Below, piece by piece: positions 1 through 4,114 of a stretch of DNA of 23,977 bases. The stretch comes from a virus: IMG/VR virus record IMGVR_UViG_3300042402_004112, positions 1 to 23,977 of that record; one strand, 5' to 3'. Under the pieces are notes generated by a model. It was not told the origin of the DNA. It ran no database searches and worked only from the letters and a program-made list of their open reading frames with translations. A program made the position numbers and the translations under genes. Every line of letters starts with the position of its first letter. Position 1 is the stretch's first letter.

Positions 1-25
1 GGGGGCATTTCTGCCCCCTTTTTTT
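1..25 (+). terminator. Intrinsic terminator of an upstream gene
   Basis: The stem GGGGGCA (1-7) pairs perfectly with TGCCCCC (12-18) around a TTTC loop and is followed by seven T residues (19-25). This is the standard rho-independent layout for transcription on the + strand. The gene it serves lies left of the window. It separates that gene from the ligase-like gene at 114. Confidence 0.9.
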
Positions 26-78
26 ATACAAACTCGGCGGCCGCCCGCGTGCCAGTCGACCTAGTGGCACAAGACCCC

Positions 79-107
79 TTGAGTTCCCCACCAGGACCTG
101 CCATACT
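79..107 (+). promoter_or_regulatory. Possible sigma-70 promoter before the ligase-like gene
   Basis: TTGAGT (79-84) and CATACT (102-107) are 17 nt apart, a good sigma-70 arrangement. The -10 box ends only 6 nt before the ATG at 114, so transcription from it would start at or next to the start codon and give a leaderless message. Upstream lies GTGGCACA (64-71), an octamer that recurs at 1013-1020 and 1797-1804 ahead of other promoter units. The match is short and unproven. Confidence 0.4.
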
Positions 108-113
108 AAGCAC

Positions 114-1001
114 ATGCAAAACAAACACCTTGAACACCCCGAAGATGCCATCCTCACGGGCGACCTTGATGTGCTGGACTGGTTTGTTAATCCTGGCGCT
201 CTCAGCGTCAAGATTGATGGCGCTCCCGCTATTGTTTGGGGAACAAACCCCGCCAATGGTAAGTTCTTCGTTGGCACCAAAAGTGTCTTCAACAAAGTAA
301 AGATTAAGATCAACCACACACACGATGAGATCAATCAAAACCACGTGGGTCGTGTCGCAGAAATTCTGCACAAGTGTCTTGATTGGTTGCCTCGCACTGA
401 GCGTATTATCCAAGGTGACTTCATCGGGTTCGGCGGATCGGATGAATACAAACCCAACACCATCACCTATAAGTTCCCAGAGGTAATCACTGAGGAGATT
501 ATCATTGCCCCTCACACAGTGTATGAGGCAAACGATGACCTGCGCGATAGTTGGGCACTGCCACTGATGGTGAACCTGGACAGCACTGATGCCTGCCTGT
601 TCGTGAAACCTGATGCTTACATTGCTCACAATCAAACCTCATTCGCTGATGTTGAGGAGGTGTGCAAGTTCGCCCGCCAAATGTCAACCACTTGTGAGTT
701 CGTTGATGGTAAGCAACTGGCAGAACTGAAAAAGCAACTTAACGCTTGCATCCGCGAGCAACGCCCCGTTGAGGATGATGCCTTTGATTGTGATCCTAAC
801 CTGATTCGCTTGTGGAAACTGGTCAAGAGCATTAAGGAGGATTGCCTATTCCTGCTGCGCAATGATGGACCTGAAGCATACATCAATGGTGAGCGTATCG
901 TTGGTGAAGGTTACGTAATGACCAATGAGTTTGGTATGTTTAAACTCGTGAATCGTGAAGTTTTCAGTTATTACAACTTCACTCTTGCAAAGACCTGGTG
1001 A
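114..1001 (+). CDS. Putative covalent nucleotidyltransferase (RNA/DNA ligase-like)
   Basis: A 295-residue protein with ligase-superfamily motifs in the expected order. Motif I is KIDG at 33-36, where Lys33 would be the adenylated lysine. A GDFIGFG segment at 101-107 sits where motif III would be, EGYVM at 265-269 matches motif IV (EGxV), and FKLVNR at 276-281 is motif V-like. The length fits a bare nucleotidyltransferase domain without an added DNA-binding domain. The start is chosen because HLEHPED at the N-terminus recalls the conserved opening of a phage family usually annotated only as hypothetical. No Shine-Dalgarno is visible. Hand-counted GC in one 60-nt line is 43%, between the GC-rich genes to the right and the AT-rich late genes. 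The substrate (RNA, DNA or something else) cannot be told. A degenerate, non-catalytic member is possible, since motif V lacks the usual KxK. Confidence 0.65.
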   Translation: MQNKHLEHPEDAILTGDLDVLDWFVNPGALSVKIDGAPAIVWGTNPANGKFFVGTKSVFNKVKIKINHTHDEINQNHVGRVAEILHKCLDWLPRTERIIQGDFIGFGGSDEYKPNTITYKFPEVITEEIIIAPHTVYEANDDLRDSWALPLMVNLDSTDACLFVKPDAYIAHNQTSFADVEEVCKFARQMSTTCEFVDGKQLAELKKQLNACIREQRPVEDDAFDCDPNLIRLWKLVKSIKEDCLFLLRNDGPEAYINGERIVGEGYVMTNEFGMFKLVNREVFSYYNFTLAKTW

Positions 1002-1014
1002 CAATCGCTGAGGT

Positions 1015-1048
1015 GGCACAGAGGCGCTTGTGGGTGCCTCTCCGTGCC
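1015..1048 (+). terminator. GC-rich hairpin between ligase-like gene and next promoter
   Basis: GGCAC (1015-1019) and AGAGGC (1020-1025) pair with GCCTCT (1036-1041) and GTGCC (1044-1048), with a CC bulge. The structure ends one base before the TATACT box at 1050. There is no T run, so termination is uncertain. It may be a weak terminator, an mRNA 3'-end stabiliser, or a structure that insulates the next promoter. Confidence 0.5.
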
Positions 1049-1055
1049 CTATACT
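1028..1055 (+). promoter_or_regulatory. Promoter of TATACTGAT type
   Basis: TATACT (1050-1055) is followed by GAT, as in the units at 1521, 1836 and 2736. TTGTGG (1028-1033) lies 16 nt upstream as a possible -35 box, inside the loop and stem of the hairpin at 1015-1048. The ATG at 1078 is 22 nt downstream. Confidence 0.55.
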
Positions 1056-1077
1056 GATTCTGTTGAGAGGAACCCCA

Positions 1078-1206
1078 ATGTTTGACGAACTGTGGCAAGA
1101 GATCCAGGACATGCCTGGTGAGATCTTCGACCTTGACATTCCCGAACTGAAGGATGATGAATCCTTCAACATGAACGACTACCTCGCTGCTGACTATGAC
1201 TTCTGA
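1078..1206 (+). CDS. Small acidic hypothetical protein
   Basis: A 42-residue acidic protein starting MFDELWQEIQDMPG and ending ADYDF. It is one of few genes in the left block with a visible Shine-Dalgarno (GAGAGGA, about 7 nt before the ATG). A promoter-like TATACTGAT box precedes it by 22 nt. Its last 11 nt overlap the start of the next gene, which suggests translational coupling. There is no recognisable domain. The strongly acidic make-up is common among small phage proteins that bind host factors, but that role is only a guess. Confidence 0.6.
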   Translation: MFDELWQEIQDMPGEIFDLDIPELKDDESFNMNDYLAADYDF

Positions 1207-1351
1207 GACCTTCACCTCTTTCACTCAGGATGAGATCCGTGCTCTGCTGGAACTGATTGAATTCCACGACGACTGGGATGAGGTAAGCGAGCACCTGGGC
1301 GTTGACCTTGCCCAACTCTATGATAAAGTAGCAGCACTCCAAACCTTCTGA
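1196..1351 (+). CDS. Small acidic hypothetical protein
   Basis: A 51-residue protein beginning MTSETFTSFTQDEIRALLEL, with predicted helical character in the middle (EIRALLELIEFHDDWDEVSEHL). The ATG lies inside the last codons of the preceding gene in another frame (11-nt overlap), so it is probably translated by coupling from the 1078 message, and no separate promoter is visible. The family is not recognised. The pattern HDDWDEVSEHLGVDLAQLYDKV could be a short helix-turn-helix-like fold, but this is not supported beyond its look. Confidence 0.55.
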   Translation: MTSETFTSFTQDEIRALLELIEFHDDWDEVSEHLGVDLAQLYDKVAALQTF

Positions 1352-1358
1352 CTCACTG

Positions 1359-1502
1359 ATGCGCTCCATCCTTCCCCTTGGTTTCCTTGCCATCTCCCTC
1401 TGGGTTGGTGGCAACGTCCTATCAGCAGGCGCTCAGATCACCAAAGCAAACGCCGACCGCCTGGCAGTGGCAATGTGTGAAATGTCACAGGACTGCCGCT
1501 AA
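1359..1502 (+). CDS. Small secreted or membrane-anchored peptide
   Basis: A 47-residue protein. The N-terminus has one Arg and then a hydrophobic stretch (ILPLGFLAISLWVGGNVLSAGA, about residues 4-25), consistent with a signal peptide or a single membrane anchor. The short C-terminal part contains two cysteines (CEMSQDC) near the end, which could form a disulfide if exported. It begins 7 nt after the previous stop, so it is likely the third gene of the 1078 transcript. No family is recognised. It could act at the host membrane, but the role is unknown. Confidence 0.5.
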   Translation: MRSILPLGFLAISLWVGGNVLSAGAQITKANADRLAVAMCEMSQDCR

Positions 1503-1515
1503 GCACCCCACCTGA

Positions 1516-1538
1516 CCCCTTATACTGATCTCAGTTCA
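1516..1538 (+). promoter_or_regulatory. TATACTGAT promoter with dyad operator
   Basis: The -10-like TATACT (1521-1526) overlaps a perfect inverted repeat, ACTGA (1524-1528), TC, TCAGT (1531-1535). The whole 23-nt element is identical to 2731-2753. No convincing -35 box lies 16-18 nt upstream. The start codon at 1550 is 23 nt after the -10 box. The dyad covers the expected transcription start, where a repressor or activator could act. Confidence 0.6.
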
Positions 1539-1549
1539 CAGGACACCCC

Positions 1550-1795
1550 ATGATCGTTCAACAGATCGGCAGCAACATGACCGAGGTGATGCTGGCAGAT
1601 GGCACTGAGGTCCTGATCTCATATGTGACCCCCGTCGCTGCCCGCATCCCTGGTCGGGGATGGGTCCGCACTGCCCACAAGTGGAGCGCCACCACATCAA
1701 AGCACATTAACCGCTGGTTGACCGATAAGATCGGTCGGACCGATTGTGTACCTGCTGTTGATCAGTGGGAGATCGACCAACTGATCGCCTTCTGA
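1550..1795 (+). CDS. Conserved short cyanophage protein
   Basis: An 81-residue protein. The central part (TPVAARIPGRGWVRT, about residues 26-40) and the following segment KWSATTSKHINRWLTDK resemble a short family found repeatedly in marine T4-like cyanophages, normally annotated as a domain of unknown function. The fold appears to be mostly beta with a C-terminal helix. It is preceded by a strong TATACTGAT promoter-like element. Its stop is followed within 2 nt by the recurring GTGGCACA octamer and a hairpin, so it is probably a single-gene transcript. The biochemical role is unknown. Confidence 0.7.
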   Translation: MIVQQIGSNMTEVMLADGTEVLISYVTPVAARIPGRGWVRTAHKWSATTSKHINRWLTDKIGRTDCVPAVDQWEIDQLIAF

Positions 1796-1805
1796 AGTGG
1801 CACAG

Positions 1806-1823
1806 GGGGGACTCTGATCCCCC
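1806..1823 (+). terminator. GC-rich hairpin downstream of the 1550 gene
   Basis: GGGGGA (1806-1811) pairs with TCCCCC (1818-1823) around the loop CTCTGA. It lies 10 nt after a stop codon and 12 nt before the next TATACT box. There is no T run. The position and shape match the hairpins at 1015-1048 and 2716-2735, so it is probably part of a terminator-promoter module. Confidence 0.5.
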
Positions 1824-1835
1824 ACCTTGACCCCC

Positions 1836-1852
1836 TATACTGATTCAAGTTC
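1836..1852 (+). promoter_or_regulatory. TATACTGAT promoter, variant dyad
   Basis: TATACT (1836-1841) followed by GAT and then TCAAGTTCA, a variant of the dyad seen at 1524-1535. The ATG at 1864 lies 22 nt downstream. TTGACC occurs at 1827, but only 3 nt from the -10 box, so it cannot serve as the -35 element. Confidence 0.55.
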
Positions 1853-1863
1853 AAACGAAACCA

Positions 1864-2022
1864 ATGCGCTACGACGTGATCTGCCCCTCCGCTCCCTGGG
1901 AGAACACCACCACCGATGCGGATCGCGCCTGGGATCTGTGCCTGTCCCTCAGTGAGGAGTATGGGTACGCCCAGGTTCGCCAGAATGGCATGATCATCGG
2001 AGACTACACTGAGGGGCGCTGA
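1864..2022 (+). CDS. Small hypothetical protein
   Basis: A 52-residue protein, MRYDVICPSAPWENTTTDAD onward, ending with a short beta-like segment (YAQVRQNGMIIGDYTEGR). The sequence reads like a compact alpha/beta domain: an opening strand, a helix (DADRAWDLCLSLSEEYG) and a closing beta-hairpin. This is typical of tiny early phage proteins. Hand-counted GC in its first 60-nt line is 65%. There is no Shine-Dalgarno (leader ends ACGAAACCA). It has its own promoter-like box and is followed by another, so it is probably monocistronic. The function is not recognised. Confidence 0.6.
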   Translation: MRYDVICPSAPWENTTTDADRAWDLCLSLSEEYGYAQVRQNGMIIGDYTEGR

Positions 2023-2031
2023 CCCCCTCCC

Positions 2032-2046
2032 CTGATCTGCTACAAT
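2032..2046 (+). promoter_or_regulatory. Extended -10 promoter
   Basis: TGC directly before TACAAT (2041-2046) forms an extended -10 box (TGnTACAAT), which normally works without a -35 box. The 15-nt string CTGATCTGCTACAAT is identical at 3009-3023. The ATG at 2070 is 23 nt downstream. Confidence 0.6.
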
Positions 2047-2069
2047 TGCTCAGAACCCCCACGCCTCTG

Positions 2070-2249
2070 ATGCTGATCCGCACTCCTCGCTTCATTGAAC
2101 CGATCTTCTACGCTGCCATCGACCCCCGTGCCCGTATCCGTGATGAGGCAGCAGCAGTGAGCATCGGCAACCGCTATCTGGGCATCTACCGCACCCCTAA
2201 CGGGTTTGAGGTTGCCTGGGGCATCCTAAACGCTCAAGGCGCCCTCTGA
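2070..2249 (+). CDS. Small hypothetical protein
   Basis: A 59-residue protein starting MLIRTPRFIEPIFYAAIDPR. A TTG in the same frame at 2046 would add eight residues, but it lies inside the TACAAT box, so the ATG at 2070 is preferred. A mid segment (IRDEAAAVSIGNRYLGIYRTPNGFEVAWGIL) suggests a helix followed by a beta-hairpin. No domain is recognised. It is GC-rich, without a Shine-Dalgarno. Its TGA stop (2247-2249) also provides the TGn of the next extended -10 box. Confidence 0.6.
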   Translation: MLIRTPRFIEPIFYAAIDPRARIRDEAAAVSIGNRYLGIYRTPNGFEVAWGILNAQGAL

Positions 2250-2255
2250 CACAAT
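2247..2255 (+). promoter_or_regulatory. Extended -10-like box overlapping a stop codon
   Basis: TGA followed by CACAAT (2250-2255) resembles TGnTACAAT with one mismatch. The TGA is the stop codon of the preceding gene. The next ATG (2313) is 57 nt away, a longer leader than for the other units, so this call is weaker. Confidence 0.35.
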
Positions 2256-2312
2256 GGGAACGGCAGCGCCCCAAAAAGACTCCGCCAAACAACCACACTA
2301 CAAACGATTCCA

Positions 2313-2456
2313 ATGTCCCGCGAACTTGCTCTGTCCCTCCTGCGCTCTGGCAACACTGGCGATCAGATCCTACAGATCCTGGAGACCATCAGCAACCCCG
2401 AAACCGACAATGGTATGACAATCGCTGAACCGACCCTCGATGCCCTGGAGTTCTGA
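2313..2456 (+). CDS. Small hypothetical protein
   Basis: A 47-residue protein, MSRELALSLLRSGNTGDQIL onward. The N-terminal part is strongly helical (SRELALSLLRSGNTGDQILQILETI) and the C-terminal part is acidic. Short proteins with this opening (MSRE-x-ALSLLR-G-x-GD-x-ILQIL) are familiar from T4-like marine cyanophages, without an assigned function. The leader (ACGATTCCA) has no Shine-Dalgarno. A promoter-like TAGACTGAT unit follows right after its stop. Confidence 0.6.
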   Translation: MSRELALSLLRSGNTGDQILQILETISNPETDNGMTIAEPTLDALEF

Positions 2457-2467
2457 TCCTGACCCTG

Positions 2468-2482
2468 TAGACTGATCTCAGT
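2468..2482 (+). promoter_or_regulatory. TAGACTGAT promoter with dyad operator
   Basis: TAGACT (2468-2473) with the perfect inverted repeat ACTGA (2471-2475), TC, TCAGT (2478-2482), the same as at 1524-1535 and 2739-2750. The ATG at 2498 is 24 nt after the box. It shares GACCCTGTAGA with the unit before the gene at 3672. Confidence 0.55.
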
Positions 2483-2497
2483 TCACAAGCGAACCCG

Positions 2498-2701
2498 ATG
2501 GCAACCCTGACCCTCACCCTGGACCTCTACAAGCATCAGGCACTGCTGGATGCCCTGAAGGACAGCGAGCGCAACTGGAGGGACATGCACTTTGATGCCT
2601 CCACTGGCAAGCGCCCTGGAATGTCGCCTGAGGGTGCTAAGATGATCATCGACGACCTGGTGGACCTGATCAATCAGGTCAAGTGCCAATCGGTGGACTG
2701 A
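2498..2701 (+). CDS. Small hypothetical helical protein
   Basis: A 67-residue protein. It opens with a beta strand (MATLTLTLDLYKHQALLDAL), continues with a helix containing ERNW, and ends with an amphipathic helix (GAKMIIDDLVDLINQV). The pattern of an N-terminal LTLDLYKHQALLDAL followed by a helical C-terminus recurs in short proteins of marine cyanophages, with no known role. It is GC-rich, without a clear Shine-Dalgarno. It has its own promoter-like unit and is followed by a hairpin, so it is probably a single-gene transcript. Confidence 0.6.
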   Translation: MATLTLTLDLYKHQALLDALKDSERNWRDMHFDASTGKRPGMSPEGAKMIIDDLVDLINQVKCQSVD

Positions 2702-2715
2702 CCACCAGGACCTAT

Positions 2716-2735
2716 AGGGGGCACTCCCGCCCCCT
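2716..2735 (+). terminator. GC-rich hairpin abutting a promoter
   Basis: AGGGGGC (2716-2722) pairs with GCCCCCT (2729-2735) around ACTCCC. The 3' arm ends exactly at the first base of TATACT (2736). It lacks a T run. It may terminate the 2498 transcript weakly or tune the promoter that touches it. Confidence 0.5.
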
Positions 2736-2753
2736 TATACTGATCTCAGTTCA
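2731..2753 (+). promoter_or_regulatory. TATACTGAT promoter with dyad operator
   Basis: TATACT (2736-2741) overlaps the inverted repeat ACTGA (2739-2743), TC, TCAGT (2746-2750). The 23-nt block is identical to 1516-1538. The ATG at 2770 lies 28 nt after the -10 box. Confidence 0.6.
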
Positions 2754-2769
2754 AACGCCACCGCCCCCC

Positions 2770-3012
2770 ATGTTCATCGGTTACCCCATCACCACTCACG
2801 GCAGCACCGCGATTGAGACCCTGACCGTCAACCCCATCACGGGTCAGGTTCAGGTCAAGTTCCTCTGGGGCGGTCGCTATACCTACAAAGGCATCTCCCG
2901 CCGCGCGATCCTGGACCTGATGGCAAACACCGACTGCTCGCTCGGTCAGTGGGTCAACCGCCACTGCCTCCAACGCCACATCACTGTGACGCCTGGTCTG
3001 CTGATGAACTGA
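2770..3012 (+). CDS. KTSC-domain protein
   Basis: An 80-residue protein. Residues about 10-70 follow the KTSC pattern: a Ser followed by a beta-rich part (AIETLTVNPITGQVQVKF), a Gly-rich turn, then an aromatic strand (RYTYKGISRRAILDLM) and the closing SLGQWVNRHC, which corresponds to the usual GxYFNxxI segment. KTSC is a short domain of bacteria and phages, found alone or fused to Lys-tRNA synthetase-like and other proteins. Its role is not settled. The ATG at 2770 is preferred over an upstream in-frame start at 2683, which would overlap the previous gene and cross the promoter. Its stop TGA (3010-3012) lies within the next promoter element. Confidence 0.7.
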   Translation: MFIGYPITTHGSTAIETLTVNPITGQVQVKFLWGGRYTYKGISRRAILDLMANTDCSLGQWVNRHCLQRHITVTPGLLMN

Positions 3013-3023
3013 TCTGCTACAAT
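3009..3023 (+). promoter_or_regulatory. Extended -10 promoter overlapping a stop codon
   Basis: TGC plus TACAAT (3018-3023), a 15-nt identity with 2032-2046. The stop TGA of the KTSC gene (3010-3012) is part of the shared string. The ATG at 3045 is 21 nt downstream. The leader carries GCAACCGA (3034-3041). Confidence 0.6.
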
Positions 3024-3044
3024 ACTCACAACCGCAACCGACCG

Positions 3045-3392
3045 ATGCTGCTCACCTCTGGACAAAAGCAACGCCCCCGCCTCGCTCAGCAGGTCTACCG
3101 CTTCATGCTGGATCAGGAACCGCTGCTGGGGGCCGCGGCGATCACGGTTCACCATAAGCGCCTGACCTCTGAGGGTGTGGTGGGTTGGCAGCAGCAGGAA
3201 GACGATCTGGACTTTCTGGTTGAGGTTGAGCGGGAACTGCCCCACCTGGAATACGTCACGACGCTGATCCACGAACTGATCCACTGCCGCCAATCGCTGG
3301 AGGGCAACCACGACGACGAATCCCGTGAGGAGGAAGCATACCGCCTGGAGCAGGTCTACTCCGACCGCTACTGCGCCTGGTGCGCCGTCTGA
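3045..3392 (+). CDS. Small HExxH metallopeptidase-like protein
   Basis: A 115-residue protein with a clear zinc-binding HELIH (residues 76-80) preceded by a hydrophobic helix (VTTLI). An acidic, Ala-containing helix follows, REEEAYRLE (residues 94-102), which could supply the third zinc ligand (Glu95-97), as in small gluzincin or ImmA/SprT-like peptidases. The first 60 residues contain no recognised domain. The protein is shorter than most ImmA-type enzymes, so it would be a minimal domain. The frame is open from 2949, but the ATG at 3045 is chosen because it sits 21 nt after an extended -10 box. It is GC-rich (57% in one hand-counted line). The target is unknown, and cleavage of a host regulator is conceivable. 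A non-catalytic metal-binding role cannot be excluded. Confidence 0.65.
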   Translation: MLLTSGQKQRPRLAQQVYRFMLDQEPLLGAAAITVHHKRLTSEGVVGWQQQEDDLDFLVEVERELPHLEYVTTLIHELIHCRQSLEGNHDDESREEEAYRLEQVYSDRYCAWCAV

Positions 3393-3405
3393 TCTGTGGT
3401 ACAAT
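3390..3405 (+). promoter_or_regulatory. Extended -10 promoter overlapping a stop codon
   Basis: TGG directly before TACAAT (3400-3405). The stop TGA of the peptidase-like gene (3390-3392) begins the same TGATCTG string that precedes the boxes at 2041 and 3018. The ATG at 3431 is 25 nt downstream. Confidence 0.55.
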
Positions 3406-3430
3406 TATCAAGCAACCGACAGACGCACCG

Positions 3431-3622
3431 ATGACCTGCTCCACCTTCCCCGCCCTGATCGCTGAAATCACCAACCCTGAGAACGGCACCATCTATTGGA
3501 TTGAAGCGGCATACGCTGCCAAGCAGCACGGTCTGTGGGATGACTTCCGCACCGACTACGGCACGACATCTGACTTCGGCGGGGTCGACGCTGGTGAGTT
3601 CCTGGTGTGGTTGGGGTATTGA
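3431..3622 (+). CDS. Small hypothetical protein
   Basis: A 63-residue protein, MTCSTFPALIAEITNPENG onward, with many aromatic residues (YWIEAAYAAKQHGLWDDF) and a C-terminal GEFLVWLGY. Helix content looks high in the middle. The frame extends upstream to 3380, but the ATG at 3431 lies 25 nt downstream of a TACAAT box and is preferred. No Shine-Dalgarno. The leader contains GCAACCGA (3412-3419), shared with three neighbours. The protein family is not recognised with certainty, though small aromatic proteins of this type are frequent in marine cyanophages. Confidence 0.6.
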   Translation: MTCSTFPALIAEITNPENGTIYWIEAAYAAKQHGLWDDFRTDYGTTSDFGGVDAGEFLVWLGY

Positions 3623-3640
3623 CCCCTGCCCCTCTGACCC

Positions 3641-3648
3641 TGTAGAAT
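3641..3648 (+). promoter_or_regulatory. Promoter-like TAGAAT box
   Basis: TAGAAT (3643-3648) preceded by TG. The surrounding GACCCTGTAGA matches the unit at 2461-2471. The ATG at 3672 is 23 nt downstream, the same spacing as the other units. Confidence 0.45.
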
Positions 3649-3671
3649 TCCAAAGCAACCGACAGGCACCC

Positions 3672-3839
3672 ATGACCCGCTTCCCCCTCGCTATGTGCTC
3701 TGACCTTCAGACCCGCCAGATCAAGTGGATCTCACGCCATGATCAACTGAAGAACGGATCACGCCCTTCTCAGTTCGTTCACTGGGGAGTGCCTGCTACC
3801 GCCATCGCCGCCCAGTACTCTGAGGCACACCAGCGGTAA
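3672..3839 (+). CDS. Small basic hypothetical protein
   Basis: A 55-residue protein, MTRFPLAMCSDLQTRQIKWI onward, fairly basic in its first two thirds (SRHDQLKNGSRPSQ), ending VPATAIAAQYSEAHQR. The frame is open upstream to 3501, but that would overlap the previous gene on a different frame and skip the promoter, so the ATG at 3672 is preferred. The leader has GCAACCGA (3655-3662) and no Shine-Dalgarno. No domain is recognised. A nucleic-acid-binding role is possible from charge only. Confidence 0.55.
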   Translation: MTRFPLAMCSDLQTRQIKWISRHDQLKNGSRPSQFVHWGVPATAIAAQYSEAHQR

Positions 3840-3886
3840 GGGGTCGCCCCCTCTACCTCAAACAAAAAAAAACGCAACCGATTCTC

Positions 3887-4078
3887 ATGACCACCGCAAC
3901 CATCGACGGCATCCAATACAAGGTCACCCGCCTTCGCCCTGCTCATGGTTCTGCCGCTAACCGTTGGACAGATCGCATCAAGGGAGGCAGCACTCGGGTC
4001 AGAACTCATGGGGGTGCAGCAGGATCTCATGGCACTCGTATGAGCAGTGCCAACTCTGCCCTGCAGGATGTGCGGTGA
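3887..4078 (+). CDS. Small basic Gly/Ser-rich hypothetical protein
   Basis: A 63-residue protein, basic and rich in Gly, Ser, Arg and His in its C-terminal half (RIKGGSTRVRTHGGAAGSHG). The first part (MTTATIDGIQYKVTRLRPAH) reads as a beta-hairpin. It is the last gene of the GC-rich block. The leader has a run of nine A residues and then GCAACCGA (3874-3881), 5 nt before the ATG. No clear -10 box is seen 20-30 nt upstream, so it may share the transcript of the 3672 gene. The family is unknown and it may bind nucleic acid. Confidence 0.5.
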   Translation: MTTATIDGIQYKVTRLRPAHGSAANRWTDRIKGGSTRVRTHGGAAGSHGTRMSSANSALQDVR

Positions 4079-4087
4079 AACCCTCCG

Positions 4088-4114
4088 ATGCCCCGTGCTG
4101 TTCGTGCGGGGCAT
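4088..4114 (+). terminator. GC-rich hairpin ending the left block
   Basis: ATGCCCCG (4088-4095) pairs perfectly with CGGGGCAT (4107-4114) around an 11-nt loop. It lies 10 nt after the stop of the 3887 gene. There is no T tract behind it (TCGTGATTTG), so it is at best a weak or factor-assisted terminator. It sits at the edge of the composition change. Confidence 0.5.

Noticed and set aside
36-60. NotI-like (GCGGCCGC) and SalI-like (GTCGAC) sites near the left edge, as cloning-vector remains
   Set aside because: Two restriction sites alone are weak evidence. The flanks show a phage-like terminator and the GTGGCACA octamer seen elsewhere in the window, and I do not recognise a vector sequence.
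24-635. Long open frame on the - strand opposite the ligase-like gene
   Set aside because: It lies fully across the well-supported + strand gene, has no family features, and long antisense frames are common opposite genes of this codon use.
1840-1860. T-loop-like GTTCAAAC as part of a tRNA
   Set aside because: No acceptor stem, anticodon arm or D-loop can be built around it. The string belongs to the promoter leader motif. No tRNA was seen elsewhere in the window.
2046-2069. Upstream TTG start for the gene at 2070
   Set aside because: The TTG overlaps the last base of the TACAAT box, so transcription would begin after it.
2946-3404. 152-residue open frame on the - strand opposite the peptidase-like gene
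   Set aside because: The + strand frame carries HELIH and a promoter at the right distance. The antisense frame crosses two + strand genes and their promoter.
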